NCBI RefSeq assembly: GCF_900142475.1
Contig: NZ_FRAY01000001.1
Coordinates: forward strand, 310,001-374,000
Length of the DNA stretch: 64,000 bases
Source of the DNA: Fibrobacter sp. UWH4
GTDB taxonomy: Bacteria > Fibrobacterota > Fibrobacteria > Fibrobacterales > Fibrobacteraceae
Direction: 5' to 3'
Below, one piece after another: positions 43,495 through 52,177 of this stretch. The position numbers and the translations under genes are program-made. How positions within the stretch are numbered: position 1 is the stretch's first letter; every line of letters begins with the position of its first letter. The notes beneath the pieces are model-generated. The model was not told the DNA's origin and searched no databases. It saw only the letters and a program-made list of their open reading frames with translations.

Positions 43495-43695
43495 ATCTAC
43501 CTCGTTGCTTGTTGTTTTGTTTACGTTCGTAAATCTACCTCCTTTTCTATTTTGAAGTGTCATAGATTACGCTTTACTTCGCAAAAGTTTTTTGTGAATT
43601 TCGTCAAGGAAAACGGCACTTTTGTCACGTTTTTGTCATAAGGGGCTTTTTTTTGCTCAAATAAGGGCTATTTTTATACCCAGAGAGACACTTTT
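43495..43695. other. Divergent intergenic region between sigma-factor and histidine-kinase genes
   Basis: Contains a perfect short palindrome TTTACG-TT-CGTAAA (43529-43542) about 35 bases before the sigma-factor start codon on its own strand. No clear -35/-10 pair is called for either gene. Confidence 0.4.
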
Positions 43696-44928
43696 ATGAC
43701 AAAAGACAACCAAAATTCCCAAGAAAAATGCTGCACGTCAATACTCGAGCGAGTGAAACTCTTTTTTAGCAATCTGAGAATGTGGCTTGCCGAATTGCAG
43801 GAAGCTCAGTTTGATCGTGGCGAACGCGAGATTGCCACCCTGATCGAGGACGAAAGCATCAAGCATTATCCGGTGCCATCTTATGCGGTGTCGATTCTGG
43901 TCTGGTTTTTTATCCTGATCTTCCCGCTGATTTTGATTCTTGATCCGACGGCTCCCATGGCAAACGAGTTTGACTTGTGGAACATGGTGAGCTTCTATGT
44001 GCCGCTCCTTGCGACCATGATTATCTTTTTTGTGAACCTGCGCATCTTGGTTCCGAAACTTTTTTTCCGAAAAAAATACTTGGCTTATTTCTTGTGCAAC
44101 GCCTTGCTTTTGGTCATTGGCATCGCCTGTAGGGAATTTGTCGTTTTCCTGATGACCAAAAATCCTGCCGAGACATTGTCGGACTTTTTTGCCATATATT
44201 GTTTCAGGGCTGTCCGGGGACATTTTTCGATTTGGACTGCAGTCAGTTTCTTCTTGATATTGAGTTTTGTATGCTTGATTTGCTTTGCTATTGTTTTTGC
44301 GAGCCGTTCGATCATGAGGGCTTTTGTGATGCGCGAAAAACGTCGTACCGAGATGACGTACGAACTTACTTTTTTAAAGCAGCAACTGAGCCCGCATTTT
44401 TTATTCAATACGCTGAACAACATCACAAGCCTGATTCGCATTGATCCGGACCTTGCTGAAAATAGCATGACGAAGCTTTCGCAGTTGCTTCGCATGATGC
44501 TTTACCAGACGTCTGACCAGTACATTTCGGTGAAAGAGGATGTGGAAATTCTTGAGAAATATGCGGACTTGGAAAGGTTGCGGTTAGACGAGTCCTTTGA
44601 TTTGAAGTTCGAGGTGAACCTTGAAAATCCGCAGGCGCAGGTGGTGCCGCTGATGATGATGCCCCTGATGGAAAATGCAATGAAACATTGCCTGAATCCG
44701 GACGGCAAAAGTTTTGCGCATATCTATATCGAACAAAAGAACGGTGAACTTTATTTCAGGGCCGAAAACAGCAACTTCCCGCGGAAGAGTAAGTCCAAGT
44801 CGAGTGGACTCGGACTTGCCACATTCTTGAAGAGGCTGGAACTTATGTACAAGGACCGCTATACCTATACAACGAAGGTTGAAAACGGCGTATATATAAG
44901 TGAACTTAAGGTGAAACTAGAAAATTAA
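43696..44928 (+). CDS. LytS/YehU-type sensor histidine kinase
   Basis: 410 aa. Four membrane helices (about 62-82, 98-118, 128-148, 178-205) precede a cytoplasmic His_kinase domain: LKQQLSPHFLFNTLNNITSL with the phosphorylated His, then MMMPLMENAMKHCLNPDG (N box) and SSGLGLATFLKRLELMY (G box). This type normally pairs with a LytTR response regulator, but none is next to it here. The next gene is a secreted protein behind a strong terminator. The partner must be elsewhere. Confidence 0.9.
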   Translation: MTKDNQNSQEKCCTSILERVKLFFSNLRMWLAELQEAQFDRGEREIATLIEDESIKHYPVPSYAVSILVWFFILIFPLILILDPTAPMANEFDLWNMVSFYVPLLATMIIFFVNLRILVPKLFFRKKYLAYFLCNALLLVIGIACREFVVFLMTKNPAETLSDFFAIYCFRAVRGHFSIWTAVSFFLILSFVCLICFAIVFASRSIMRAFVMREKRRTEMTYELTFLKQQLSPHFLFNTLNNITSLIRIDPDLAENSMTKLSQLLRMMLYQTSDQYISVKEDVEILEKYADLERLRLDESFDLKFEVNLENPQAQVVPLMMMPLMENAMKHCLNPDGKSFAHIYIEQKNGELYFRAENSNFPRKSKSKSSGLGLATFLKRLELMYKDRYTYTTKVENGVYISELKVKLEN

Positions 44929-44957
44929 TTTTTTTTGAAAAAATTTGACGCAACCTC

Positions 44958-44986
44958 TTTACAAGGATTTTTTCTTTAACTATAAT
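44958..44986 (+). promoter_or_regulatory. Promoter directly upstream of a terminator-like hairpin
   Basis: TTTACA (44958-44963), 17-base spacer, TATAAT (44981-44986). Transcription would begin near 44993 and meet the hairpin at 45011 within about 20 bases. Confidence 0.7.
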
Positions 44987-45010
44987 TTTGTACGGAGCAA
45001 AAAATTTATT

Positions 45011-45048
45011 AGATACATCCATACGCCATGGGTGTATCTTTTTTTTGT
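45011..45048 (+). terminator. Intrinsic terminator or leader attenuator
   Basis: AGATACATCC (45011-45020) pairs with GGGTGTATCT (45030-45039), with one wobble, around ATACGCCAT, followed by eight T. It may end the kinase transcript or attenuate the operon that starts at 45137. Confidence 0.85.
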
Positions 45049-45136
45049 TTTAGGCTCTATTGGTATATGGCTTGGTAGATTTTGCATGGCGGCGGGTGCC
45101 GTCGTGTTCTGATAACATTATAAAGTTGGAGGTCCT

Positions 45137-46390
45137 ATGAAAAATAGGATGTCAAGGTGTGCAGCCTTGATGGGGACCGTATTGTCCCTTTCGAGTTTTG
45201 CGCAAGTGTGTCAAGAAATCTCGCTGTATAAGAATGGCGAATCGGGCAAGGTGGAAACCGCGGGGACGACGTTCCCGGAAGCGCCGGAATGGAGCGCCAA
45301 CTGGGGCGAAATGGAGGCGCTTACCCCGCCTTATATCCGCTGGTCCGGTATGAAGGAGAAGGCGGGGGACTGGACGGGCGCATTGACGCTTTCCAAGTTG
45401 CCTGCGACCGTCCAGGGCGGGAACCTTTCCCTTAAGGTTCGCGTCTCGCAGAAGGCGAAGTTTGGCGTCTGGCTCGCGGGAAACTTTGGGAATAGCGGCG
45501 TTTCCTTCTACAATCTCGAACCGAACCGTACTTATTCCCTGACGGCTCCGGTGGAAAATCTCCTTGGTCGGGGCAGTGCCCGCATCGAGAAGGTGGGGGT
45601 CGGACTCTTCGATGTGCCGGCGCATCAGTATACGACGGTATTCGTGGATGATATTGCCCTCAGCTGCGGAATTTCGGACAACGCAAACGCTGGTGCATCG
45701 GATATGGAAGAAGCTTATCCTTTCAGTGATATTTCTCCGGAACGGAGCGCACGCTCGCCTAAGTTTATGCAGTCTAAGGTCCCGGTAACGACGGCGGCAT
45801 ATTCTTCCGAGGAACGTTCCGCCTTGACGGCGTCGACAAATGCTATGTTCGTCTTGAGCGAAGATGAACATATTCAAATAGGGGCATTTGTGAATAGGGA
45901 CAGCTTGACCGCTCAGGAATCGCGTAGCGGATGGTTCCGGAGCATGTTCTTTGTTGAAAGGAATCGCTTGAGGGATAGTGTCATAGCGAATCCCAAGGCG
46001 CTCTTTTACGAGGCCGAAATTTATGCGGCGGGAACGGATAATCGCGCCATGCCTCTGTTGCTGGGCAATGTGGATTACGCTTACCGAGTTTGCGCGGATA
46101 CCGCTTGCGAAACAAGTCAGCTGAAGAATTCTCGTGTTCTGCTTGCGGGCCTGCCTTCGGAAAATGTCGGCGGCTCCAGACTGAAACTATTCTACGATCC
46201 TTATTTTGTGAGTACGAACAGGAAAACGCTGCCCAAGGTGGAAATATGGTCGGGCAACCAGTGGAAGATTCTTGAACCGAAAAGTGAAATGGAGCTGGAG
46301 TTCGAATCGGCTGGTCACCAGAAGATTCGCCTTAAGCTGACGGAAGGCGGATTGACCGTTAATCAGAATATCTTTGTGGAGGTAAAGTAA
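45137..46390 (+). CDS. Secreted protein of unknown function, partner of lipase-like gene
   Basis: 417 aa with signal peptide ending LSSFAQV. Residues about 25-190 form a strand-rich domain (QEISLYKNGESGKV, WSGMKEKAGDWTGALTL, VFVDDIALSCG) whose layout is like a carbohydrate-binding or galactose-binding jelly roll. The C-terminal half (about 230-417) has two cysteines and ends TVNQNIFVEVK. No family is assigned. TTGGAGG precedes the ATG. It overlaps the following alpha/beta-hydrolase gene by one base (TAATG). Confidence 0.75.
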   Translation: MKNRMSRCAALMGTVLSLSSFAQVCQEISLYKNGESGKVETAGTTFPEAPEWSANWGEMEALTPPYIRWSGMKEKAGDWTGALTLSKLPATVQGGNLSLKVRVSQKAKFGVWLAGNFGNSGVSFYNLEPNRTYSLTAPVENLLGRGSARIEKVGVGLFDVPAHQYTTVFVDDIALSCGISDNANAGASDMEEAYPFSDISPERSARSPKFMQSKVPVTTAAYSSEERSALTASTNAMFVLSEDEHIQIGAFVNRDSLTAQESRSGWFRSMFFVERNRLRDSVIANPKALFYEAEIYAAGTDNRAMPLLLGNVDYAYRVCADTACETSQLKNSRVLLAGLPSENVGGSRLKLFYDPYFVSTNRKTLPKVEIWSGNQWKILEPKSEMELEFESAGHQKIRLKLTEGGLTVNQNIFVEVK

Positions 46391-48873
46391 TGAAGTTCCT
46401 GAGCATCCTTATTATGTGCCTGCTGGCATCTACGTCTGTTTTTGCAAGAAATTATACTGTCAAGTTTGCTAAATCGACTGACCAGATCTTATGCGCGAGG
46501 GAAACTTCTACCGCAAGGTTCGTCGATGCCTCTGGTGAGTTTTGCAATGTTCAGATGAGTCAAAACGTTCGAATCCGCGTCTACGAACCGCAAGGGAGTA
46601 GTTCTGCCAAGTACGGTTTTGCTTTGGATAGGCCGTTCTTTATTTTGGACGGGATTTATCTTGACTTAAGGGGCTTGCGCACCTTGGACGCGTTCGAAAA
46701 GGAAGTCAATGGAATCGGCCTCACCAACATTCTTTCGGAATTGGGGTACACGCCGATTTTAGTGCAGTTCCCCGAAACGGTGAGGTGTTCGCTCGAAGAG
46801 AATGCGACAGATTTCTCGAGGCTTCTCCAGTTCTTGAATAATAATAGCCTTATTGATTTTGCTAATAAACAGGAGGGCTTCGTCGTGATGGGAATTAGCC
46901 AAGGTGGGGTGCTCGGACGCTATGGAGCGTATCTTTACGATACGAAACGAGCGAAAACGGATGCTCCCATAAAGCTTTATGCCTCGCTGGATTCTCCCCA
47001 TCAGGGGGCTGTGTTGCCACTGTCTCTTTACTATACGATTAATTTCTGGGCGAAAGAAGGCGGGGCTGCTGAAGCGGAGGCTTTCCGGGACTTGATTGAT
47101 GGACCTGGTGCGAGCGGCTTGCTGCTGTATGACTATGTTGAAAAGGACGGAAGGAGAGAATATTTTAAGAATATATCTTCGGAAAGGTTCCTTTTTGGGG
47201 AATACCGCAAGGCTGCAGAATATAAGGGTTTTCCGTCAGTCCTGGTTGCGCAGGGACAGCTGAAGGGTAATCTTGTCGAAGGAAATCTAAATTATTTTAA
47301 ATTGAACCGCGCGGCTTCTAAGGCTTCGGTCGTAATGGGGCGCGCCATTAGCGAAATGGGGTATTCTCCGGATAATTCTGCAAGAATTGCTTATAACAGG
47401 GCCTACAAGAAAACGGATTACGATCGTAAACGCCAAGAAAATCAGGCGTCCTTGTACGATTTTGTTCAGGGAAGTACATATCCTTTTGCGGAAACGATGT
47501 ATAACAGCTTGCTCTCCGGAATGGAAAGTGCGATTCCGCCTAGTATGCAGGTGAGCGTAGGGCTTTTCTCGGTGGGGTTGTCCACAAACTGGGACGAAAA
47601 ACAGCTTAATCAGAAAAACAGCACCTTTATTCCTACGGCAAGTGCGATGGATATGAAATGCGATGGAACTCTCGCCATCGACAAACCATGTGCGTTTCAT
47701 CAAACTTCGGACGGATTCCCGTTTACGAATCCGGGAAACCGTAGCACGGCCAAGGCAGCCTACGCGGTCGATCCGACGCATCCGCGCTATAACGAGCCGA
47801 TGAGTGGCCGTCATGTAGAATTGCCCGACGGATCAAATGCAAATGTTGCAGATGCAATGCGTGTGGACTTGTGGCGCCTGCTTTGCGAATTGGCAAAGCA
47901 GGACTATGATTCAACGTATAGGGCGTTTCGAAACGAAAAATTGGCGGGGCACTTCGTTCCTGGCACGAACTGTATGGACCCGTCTAAAATTCCGCATCTC
48001 TTGAGTACGCTAGGAAGTGTCCAAAGAACAGCGCCCGGCTATAGTCGATATATGTATGAGCAAACGGCTTCTGAATTAAATGACTTGGTCTCGTTCAGCG
48101 TTCCTGCGGGTTGGCACAAGGTGAGCCTGCATGACAACGGGGCGAGCATTCCGTCTGCTTCTGTCATTGAAGTTGAAATCAAGGTAAATCAATCCAAGGG
48201 AAATTGGATGAAGGCGGAACTCATGCTCTACAAGAGCAGGAACGGGGGTGGTCAGCTTCAGCTGAAAGAAATAGATGTTCCTTTGGATGGCAAGTATCAT
48301 GTATTGCGCTGGAATATGCCTGCGGCACCGGGAGCGCTTGATCGTTACCATTGGTTCGGGGTGGTCTTGAACTCCGATGGAGCCGATGTGACCATGCATG
48401 AACCCGAACTATTTGTCTCTACGGCAGGTCTCAATGTTCCTGCGGAAAAGGTACGCTCGCAGGTTTATCCGTCTAATGAATACAAATTTGTCCCTTGGAC
48501 AGAATCTCAAAGTTCTAGCACTTACTCGGATGCACTGGGAAATGGTGCAGCGTTGAAGTTCGGTCGAGCGGGGGGCGGAATGCACCTTGACCTTGATGGG
48601 GAAAAATTCATGGGAGACTATTCGACTCTTAAAATTACTTATTGGCCGGGGACTTGCAGCGGTACGGGAGTCTACTTCGATTCCTTCAAAAAAGGCCGCA
48701 AAATGATAGGTTCTGGCCGAATGGATGGCAATTTTATGGTCTCTGAGATTCCTTTGGCCGAAATTGTAAATACGCTTTATACTCCGGAACAGAAACTGGT
48801 TGCCTCTAGGCTTGTCTTTGAAAATGTCGTTACTAACGAAGAATGCCTGATTCATGACATTGTCTTGAAGTAA
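46390..48873 (+). CDS. Secreted alpha/beta-hydrolase (lipase/esterase-like) with C-terminal binding domain
   Basis: 827 aa with signal peptide ending STSVFARN. The N-terminal part (about 60-300) is an alpha/beta hydrolase: FFILDGIYLDL strand, the nucleophile elbow VVMGISQGG with Ser in GxSxGG (about residue 170), and LYASLDSPHQGAVLP, typical of lipases acting on a bound acyl ester. The acid and His are not certain (a candidate is DPTHPRY near 460). The C-terminal 260 residues form two strand-rich domains, the first similar in plan to the jelly roll of the upstream protein. Substrate unknown; acetyl or feruloyl side groups of plant polymers are plausible for Fibrobacter. Confidence 0.78.
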   Translation: MKFLSILIMCLLASTSVFARNYTVKFAKSTDQILCARETSTARFVDASGEFCNVQMSQNVRIRVYEPQGSSSAKYGFALDRPFFILDGIYLDLRGLRTLDAFEKEVNGIGLTNILSELGYTPILVQFPETVRCSLEENATDFSRLLQFLNNNSLIDFANKQEGFVVMGISQGGVLGRYGAYLYDTKRAKTDAPIKLYASLDSPHQGAVLPLSLYYTINFWAKEGGAAEAEAFRDLIDGPGASGLLLYDYVEKDGRREYFKNISSERFLFGEYRKAAEYKGFPSVLVAQGQLKGNLVEGNLNYFKLNRAASKASVVMGRAISEMGYSPDNSARIAYNRAYKKTDYDRKRQENQASLYDFVQGSTYPFAETMYNSLLSGMESAIPPSMQVSVGLFSVGLSTNWDEKQLNQKNSTFIPTASAMDMKCDGTLAIDKPCAFHQTSDGFPFTNPGNRSTAKAAYAVDPTHPRYNEPMSGRHVELPDGSNANVADAMRVDLWRLLCELAKQDYDSTYRAFRNEKLAGHFVPGTNCMDPSKIPHLLSTLGSVQRTAPGYSRYMYEQTASELNDLVSFSVPAGWHKVSLHDNGASIPSASVIEVEIKVNQSKGNWMKAELMLYKSRNGGGQLQLKEIDVPLDGKYHVLRWNMPAAPGALDRYHWFGVVLNSDGADVTMHEPELFVSTAGLNVPAEKVRSQVYPSNEYKFVPWTESQSSSTYSDALGNGAALKFGRAGGGMHLDLDGEKFMGDYSTLKITYWPGTCSGTGVYFDSFKKGRKMIGSGRMDGNFMVSEIPLAEIVNTLYTPEQKLVASRLVFENVVTNEECLIHDIVLK

Positions 48874-48941
48874 CTTGTTGTGGATATGTTATCTTTATTT
48901 GAGAGTGTTTGGAAAGTGAATCCTAATTTTATGGAGATAAA

Positions 48942-49781
48942 ATGAAAAAAATATACATGCAAATGGCGGTGACAGCCTCGTTGTCGTTGTTTGTCACTGG
49001 ATGTTTGGAGCCCACTTCCCGTTCTATGGGGGCGACCCTTATGCCGGCCCCGTTGATGCACCGTGCCTCTGCGGATAGTTCCTCGTCGGAAATGTCCGTG
49101 ACCGCTTCTGGTTTCTGGGGGCACACGGGTGACGACTACAACGTGAAGGACCTGAATGCGGGAGGTGGAAATGTAGGCTTTACCTACCGTATGGGCGGAG
49201 CGTTGTCGCCGTTCTTCGTAAACATCGCGGCGGGCGGTTTCGGCGGTTCGCTGAAGTTCGGTTGCGACGAAGGGAGCAAGTGCAATCCGTCGTCGCTTAC
49301 GAAAACAGACAATACGGTACCGCTGGATGGTGACGCGAAGTATGCTGCGTGGCTTAGGAGCGATGCTGGCAAGGAAAGCTACAGTTTCTGGAATATCCAG
49401 GAACGTATCTTGGCCGGTGTCGACTTCAACCTGGGCGCGTACGTCATTCTTGGCTTTGCCGGTGGAGCCCAGTTGTTCCAGGGAGCATCCGATTATGACG
49501 ATGTTCGTGAAAAGCTGGACGAACTGCGGATTGTCGACGATGTGGACGGAAAATCGGGGGCCGCTTTCGCGACCGCCTACTGGTTGGGTTTGCATCTTGG
49601 CCGACACGGACAGTATGGCAACCTTGTCGCGGAGTATGGCTTCCTGCATAAGGGGAGTCCCGACAACTGGACATCTTCGCTCAAGTTTACCTATGCGCAT
49701 CCGACAGGGTTCTTCGCAGGTCTCGCGAACAATAACCTGATGTCTGTGACCGTGTATGCGGGTAAGCAGTTCTTGTTCTAA
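48942..49781 (+). CDS. Lipoprotein with predicted beta-barrel-like domain
   Basis: 279 aa. Lipobox FVTGC puts the lipid on Cys21. After a spacer to about residue 50 the protein is built of alternating strands with glycine-rich turns (GGNVGFTYRMGGALSPFFVNI) and ends VTVYAGKQFLF, again Phe-terminated like an outer-membrane barrel. Two cysteines at about 108 and 114 probably pair. GGAG precedes the ATG. Function unknown. A terminator follows. Confidence 0.75.
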   Translation: MKKIYMQMAVTASLSLFVTGCLEPTSRSMGATLMPAPLMHRASADSSSSEMSVTASGFWGHTGDDYNVKDLNAGGGNVGFTYRMGGALSPFFVNIAAGGFGGSLKFGCDEGSKCNPSSLTKTDNTVPLDGDAKYAAWLRSDAGKESYSFWNIQERILAGVDFNLGAYVILGFAGGAQLFQGASDYDDVREKLDELRIVDDVDGKSGAAFATAYWLGLHLGRHGQYGNLVAEYGFLHKGSPDNWTSSLKFTYAHPTGFFAGLANNNLMSVTVYAGKQFLF

Positions 49782-49810
49782 AAAGATTCCTTGAAAAGAG
49801 AAAAGACAAA

Positions 49811-49843
49811 AAGAGCCCCGGCGATTTGCCGGAGGCTCTTTTT
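49811..49843. terminator. Bidirectional intrinsic terminator
   Basis: AAGAGCC+CCGGC (49811-49822) pairs with GCCGG+GGCTCTT (49828-49840) with one bulged A, flanked by A-run and T-run. It separates the lipoprotein gene from the convergent carboxyltransferase gene. Confidence 0.88.
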
Positions 49844-49877
49844 AATTTGTTTATGAAGCGGCGGTCGCCTCAACAAA

Positions 49878-51452
49878 TTACTTGAGGGTCTGAACCTGCA
49901 CGTCCCAGCTCTGGTTGCCAAGAGCGATGCGGTAGGTGCTTGCGGCGCCGGCCTTCATGTTCTTGGTGTCCACTGCCGGAGCAGCATTCGGGTCCTTCTT
50001 GGGAACGCCAATGTGGCGGTTGCCCTTGAGGAATTCGATACCCTTGTTGCCAGCCTTCGTCTGGAGGCAGCCCGTGATGAAGATGGTTTCGTCGGTGACC
50101 GGCAGACCATTTTCTTCGAGGAGGGCCTTGGCCTTTGGAATGCCCGGTTCGAGAATTTCTTCTGCGCACTGGACGCCCGGATAGGCTTCCTTGAACGGCT
50201 TCATGTTGAACTGGTCGGCAGCAATCTTCACCAGCTCCGGATCCGGTTCGCAAGGAGTCTTGCCCTGGTAACCGAGGAGCATCTTGCCGTAGCCTTCCGT
50301 CATCTTGAACCACGTACCGCGGCCTGCGGCTTGGTTCAGGGTGTTCATGTAGGCCTGCTGGAAGTAGAACTGGGAAACCGGCGTCACGGAAGAAGCAAAG
50401 CCACCGCGGCGGACGCATTCACTCATGTTCTCAATCACCTTCGGGAACAGGTGGAAGGTCTTGGTTTCACGCATCATGAGGGTGTTGGCGGTAAGAGCGC
50501 CACCCGGCATGGGGCTGAAGATCACGTCGGTGGTAATCTGACGGGCTTCGGGCGGGAAGTTGTAGTCCTTGAGGCATTCGACGGCGACGTTGTTGGCTTC
50601 CATGAGTTCCGGAATGTGATCGTCGACGATGCTGTCTTCACCGAGGGCGAGCTTGTATTCCGTACCCTTGAGGGCGTGGAACATGGAGAACAGGTCGGGC
50701 TGAGCCGTACCGCCGGAAAGCGGCTTGCGACCGAGGTCGACGCCATCAGCGCCACCTTCGATAGCGGCCTTGTACTGGGCCACACCGGTACCGCAGGTGT
50801 CATGGCTGTGAATGCGGAGTTCCACCTTATCGCCGAGGAGCTTACGGGCGCGCTTGAAGGTTTCATAAACCTTGGTCGGGTTCGTCGTACCGGAAGCGTC
50901 CTTGAAGCAGACGGAAGCGAACGGAACGCCTGCGTCCAAGATGTTGCGGAGGATGCGTTCGTAGAATTCCGGGTTGTGGGCGGCGTTGAGGTCGCATCCC
51001 GGAGGAAGTTCCATCATGGTCACGACGACTTCGTGTTCCAGACCGGCGTCGGTAATGCACTTGCCGGAGTAGATCAGGTTGTTCACGTCGTTGAGGGCGT
51101 CGAAGTTACGAATACGGGTCATGCCGTGCTTCTTGAACATGTCGGCATGGAGTTTGATCATGTCGCGCGGCTGCGGAGCGAGGGCCACCACGTTGATACC
51201 GCGGGCAAGGGTCTGCAGGCGGATGTTCGGGCCGACTACGCGGCGGAATTCGTCCATCATGTCGAAAGCGTCTTCGCCGCAGTTCTGGTACAGGGCCTGG
51301 AAACGGGCGCCGCCACCAGCTTCAAAGTGGGTGATGCCAGCCTTCACGGCTGCTTCGACCGCGGGCATAAAGTCCTTGGCGAACACACGGGCACCGAAAA
51401 TAGATTGGAAACCATCGCGGAACGAGGTGTCCTGGAACTTGATCTTTTTCAT
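49878..51452 (-). CDS. Carboxyltransferase subunit (oxaloacetate decarboxylase alpha / pyruvate carboxylase B type) lacking biotin domain
   Basis: 524 aa. HMGL-like barrel: QDTSFRDGFQSIFGAR with the metal-binding Asp, then VCFKDASGTTNP with the active-site Lys region and LRIHSHDTCGTG with the two metal-binding His; the PYC_OADA conserved domain follows (ANTLMMRETKTFHLFPKVIE). The chain stops at WDVQVQTLK, just where the biotinyl linker would begin, and no AMKM motif is present, so biotin must come from a separate carrier subunit. Likely role: carboxyl transfer between oxaloacetate or methylmalonyl-CoA and biotin, relevant to succinate-forming metabolism. Codon bias is strong. Confidence 0.88.
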   Translation of the reverse strand: MKKIKFQDTSFRDGFQSIFGARVFAKDFMPAVEAAVKAGITHFEAGGGARFQALYQNCGEDAFDMMDEFRRVVGPNIRLQTLARGINVVALAPQPRDMIKLHADMFKKHGMTRIRNFDALNDVNNLIYSGKCITDAGLEHEVVVTMMELPPGCDLNAAHNPEFYERILRNILDAGVPFASVCFKDASGTTNPTKVYETFKRARKLLGDKVELRIHSHDTCGTGVAQYKAAIEGGADGVDLGRKPLSGGTAQPDLFSMFHALKGTEYKLALGEDSIVDDHIPELMEANNVAVECLKDYNFPPEARQITTDVIFSPMPGGALTANTLMMRETKTFHLFPKVIENMSECVRRGGFASSVTPVSQFYFQQAYMNTLNQAAGRGTWFKMTEGYGKMLLGYQGKTPCEPDPELVKIAADQFNMKPFKEAYPGVQCAEEILEPGIPKAKALLEENGLPVTDETIFITGCLQTKAGNKGIEFLKGNRHIGVPKKDPNAAPAVDTKNMKAGAASTYRIALGNQSWDVQVQTLK

Positions 51453-51524
51453 TTGTGTCTTCCTATGGGATAAATCCCTGGTTTTTACTGTACAATAAAA
51501 TACGGGGGGAAAGATAGAAAAAGT

Positions 51525-51560
51525 AGTGGTTGGTGATTGGTGATTAGTGGTTAGGGGATA
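51525..51560 (-). repeat. TGGTGATTAGTGGTTAG word array
   Basis: Degenerate tandem words GGTTGGTGATTGGTGATTAG and relatives. It is the reverse complement of the word type found upstream of ettA (5535-5570). Confidence 0.5.
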
Positions 51561-51621
51561 GCTGAAAAAAGGCTTTTAGGCAAAAAGCGAAAAAAAAGAT
51601 GTTTTTTTTGAGGATTCGCTA

Positions 51622-51696
51622 ATGACCCTGGACGAAATCATTGACTACCTTGAATCTGAAAAGATTCCTTGCATTGATTCTGCAATGGAACCGTAA
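51622..51696 (+). CDS. Possible 24-codon small ORF
   Basis: MTLDEIIDYLESEKIPC then seven more residues and TAA. TTGAGG lies ten bases upstream of the ATG and the composition is protein-like (acidic helix), but the ORF is very short and could be a gene scrap. Confidence 0.25.
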   Translation: MTLDEIIDYLESEKIPCIDSAMEP

Positions 51697-51709
51697 AGGG
51701 TTGTTTGAT

Positions 51710-52078
51710 TTATCCGGCGACCAAATTCACGATGAGGGCGATTAGACCGCCTAGCAGCAAAACGGCTATGGCGACCATCGAGACGAAGGTCCACTTGGCG
51801 TATTTCAGGAGCTTAACCAGGCTTGCGTTCTGGTTCCCGACAAATTGTTGAATCAGGTTGATGCCTGCTGCGAGCGTAAGGCCCGCATCATCAATCCAAC
51901 CTATGATGGGAATGTCTGGAATGAAGTCTACCGGAGAGGCGTCGTAAGCCAAGGCAGCAAGCATCAGCAACACCGCCAAAGCCTTTTTCATGTTCGAAGA
52001 ATTATCTTCCACAGGAACTTCTTCCCGGTGAATTTCGTGAACTTCCACTTCCTCGATTTTGTCTTCATCTTTTGTCAT
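51710..52078 (-). CDS. YkvA-like (DUF1232) membrane protein
   Basis: 122 aa. An acidic N-terminal tail (about 1-28) precedes a DUF1232 motif LAALAYDASPVDFIPDIPIIGWIDDAGL (quoted here in part: ASPVDFIPDIPIIGWIDD, about 45-62) and a C-terminal membrane helix (about 95-118). The family has no settled function. ATG 52078 is chosen because the upstream extension covers an AT-rich promoter; TATATT lies seven bases before this ATG and there is no ribosome site, so the mRNA may be leaderless. Confidence 0.82.
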   Translation of the reverse strand: MTKDEDKIEEVEVHEIHREEVPVEDNSSNMKKALAVLLMLAALAYDASPVDFIPDIPIIGWIDDAGLTLAAGINLIQQFVGNQNASLVKLLKYAKWTFVSMVAIAVLLLGGLIALIVNLVAG

Positions 52079-52144
52079 GGCATTTAATATAATAAATTTG
52101 CCGATTGAGATTTTCATGCAAAAACTTAATGCAGTAAAATGGAT

Positions 52145-52177
52145 CAAAGGGCTAGGGGCTCCCCTAAAACCCCTTTG
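52145..52177. repeat. Nested inverted repeat at the end of the RhuM pseudogene
   Basis: CAAAGGG (52145-52151) and CCCTTTG (52171-52177) enclose TAGGGG (52153-52158) and CCCCTA (52161-52166), giving an interrupted 13-bp stem. It overlaps the stop codon of the pseudogene. Confidence 0.6.
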
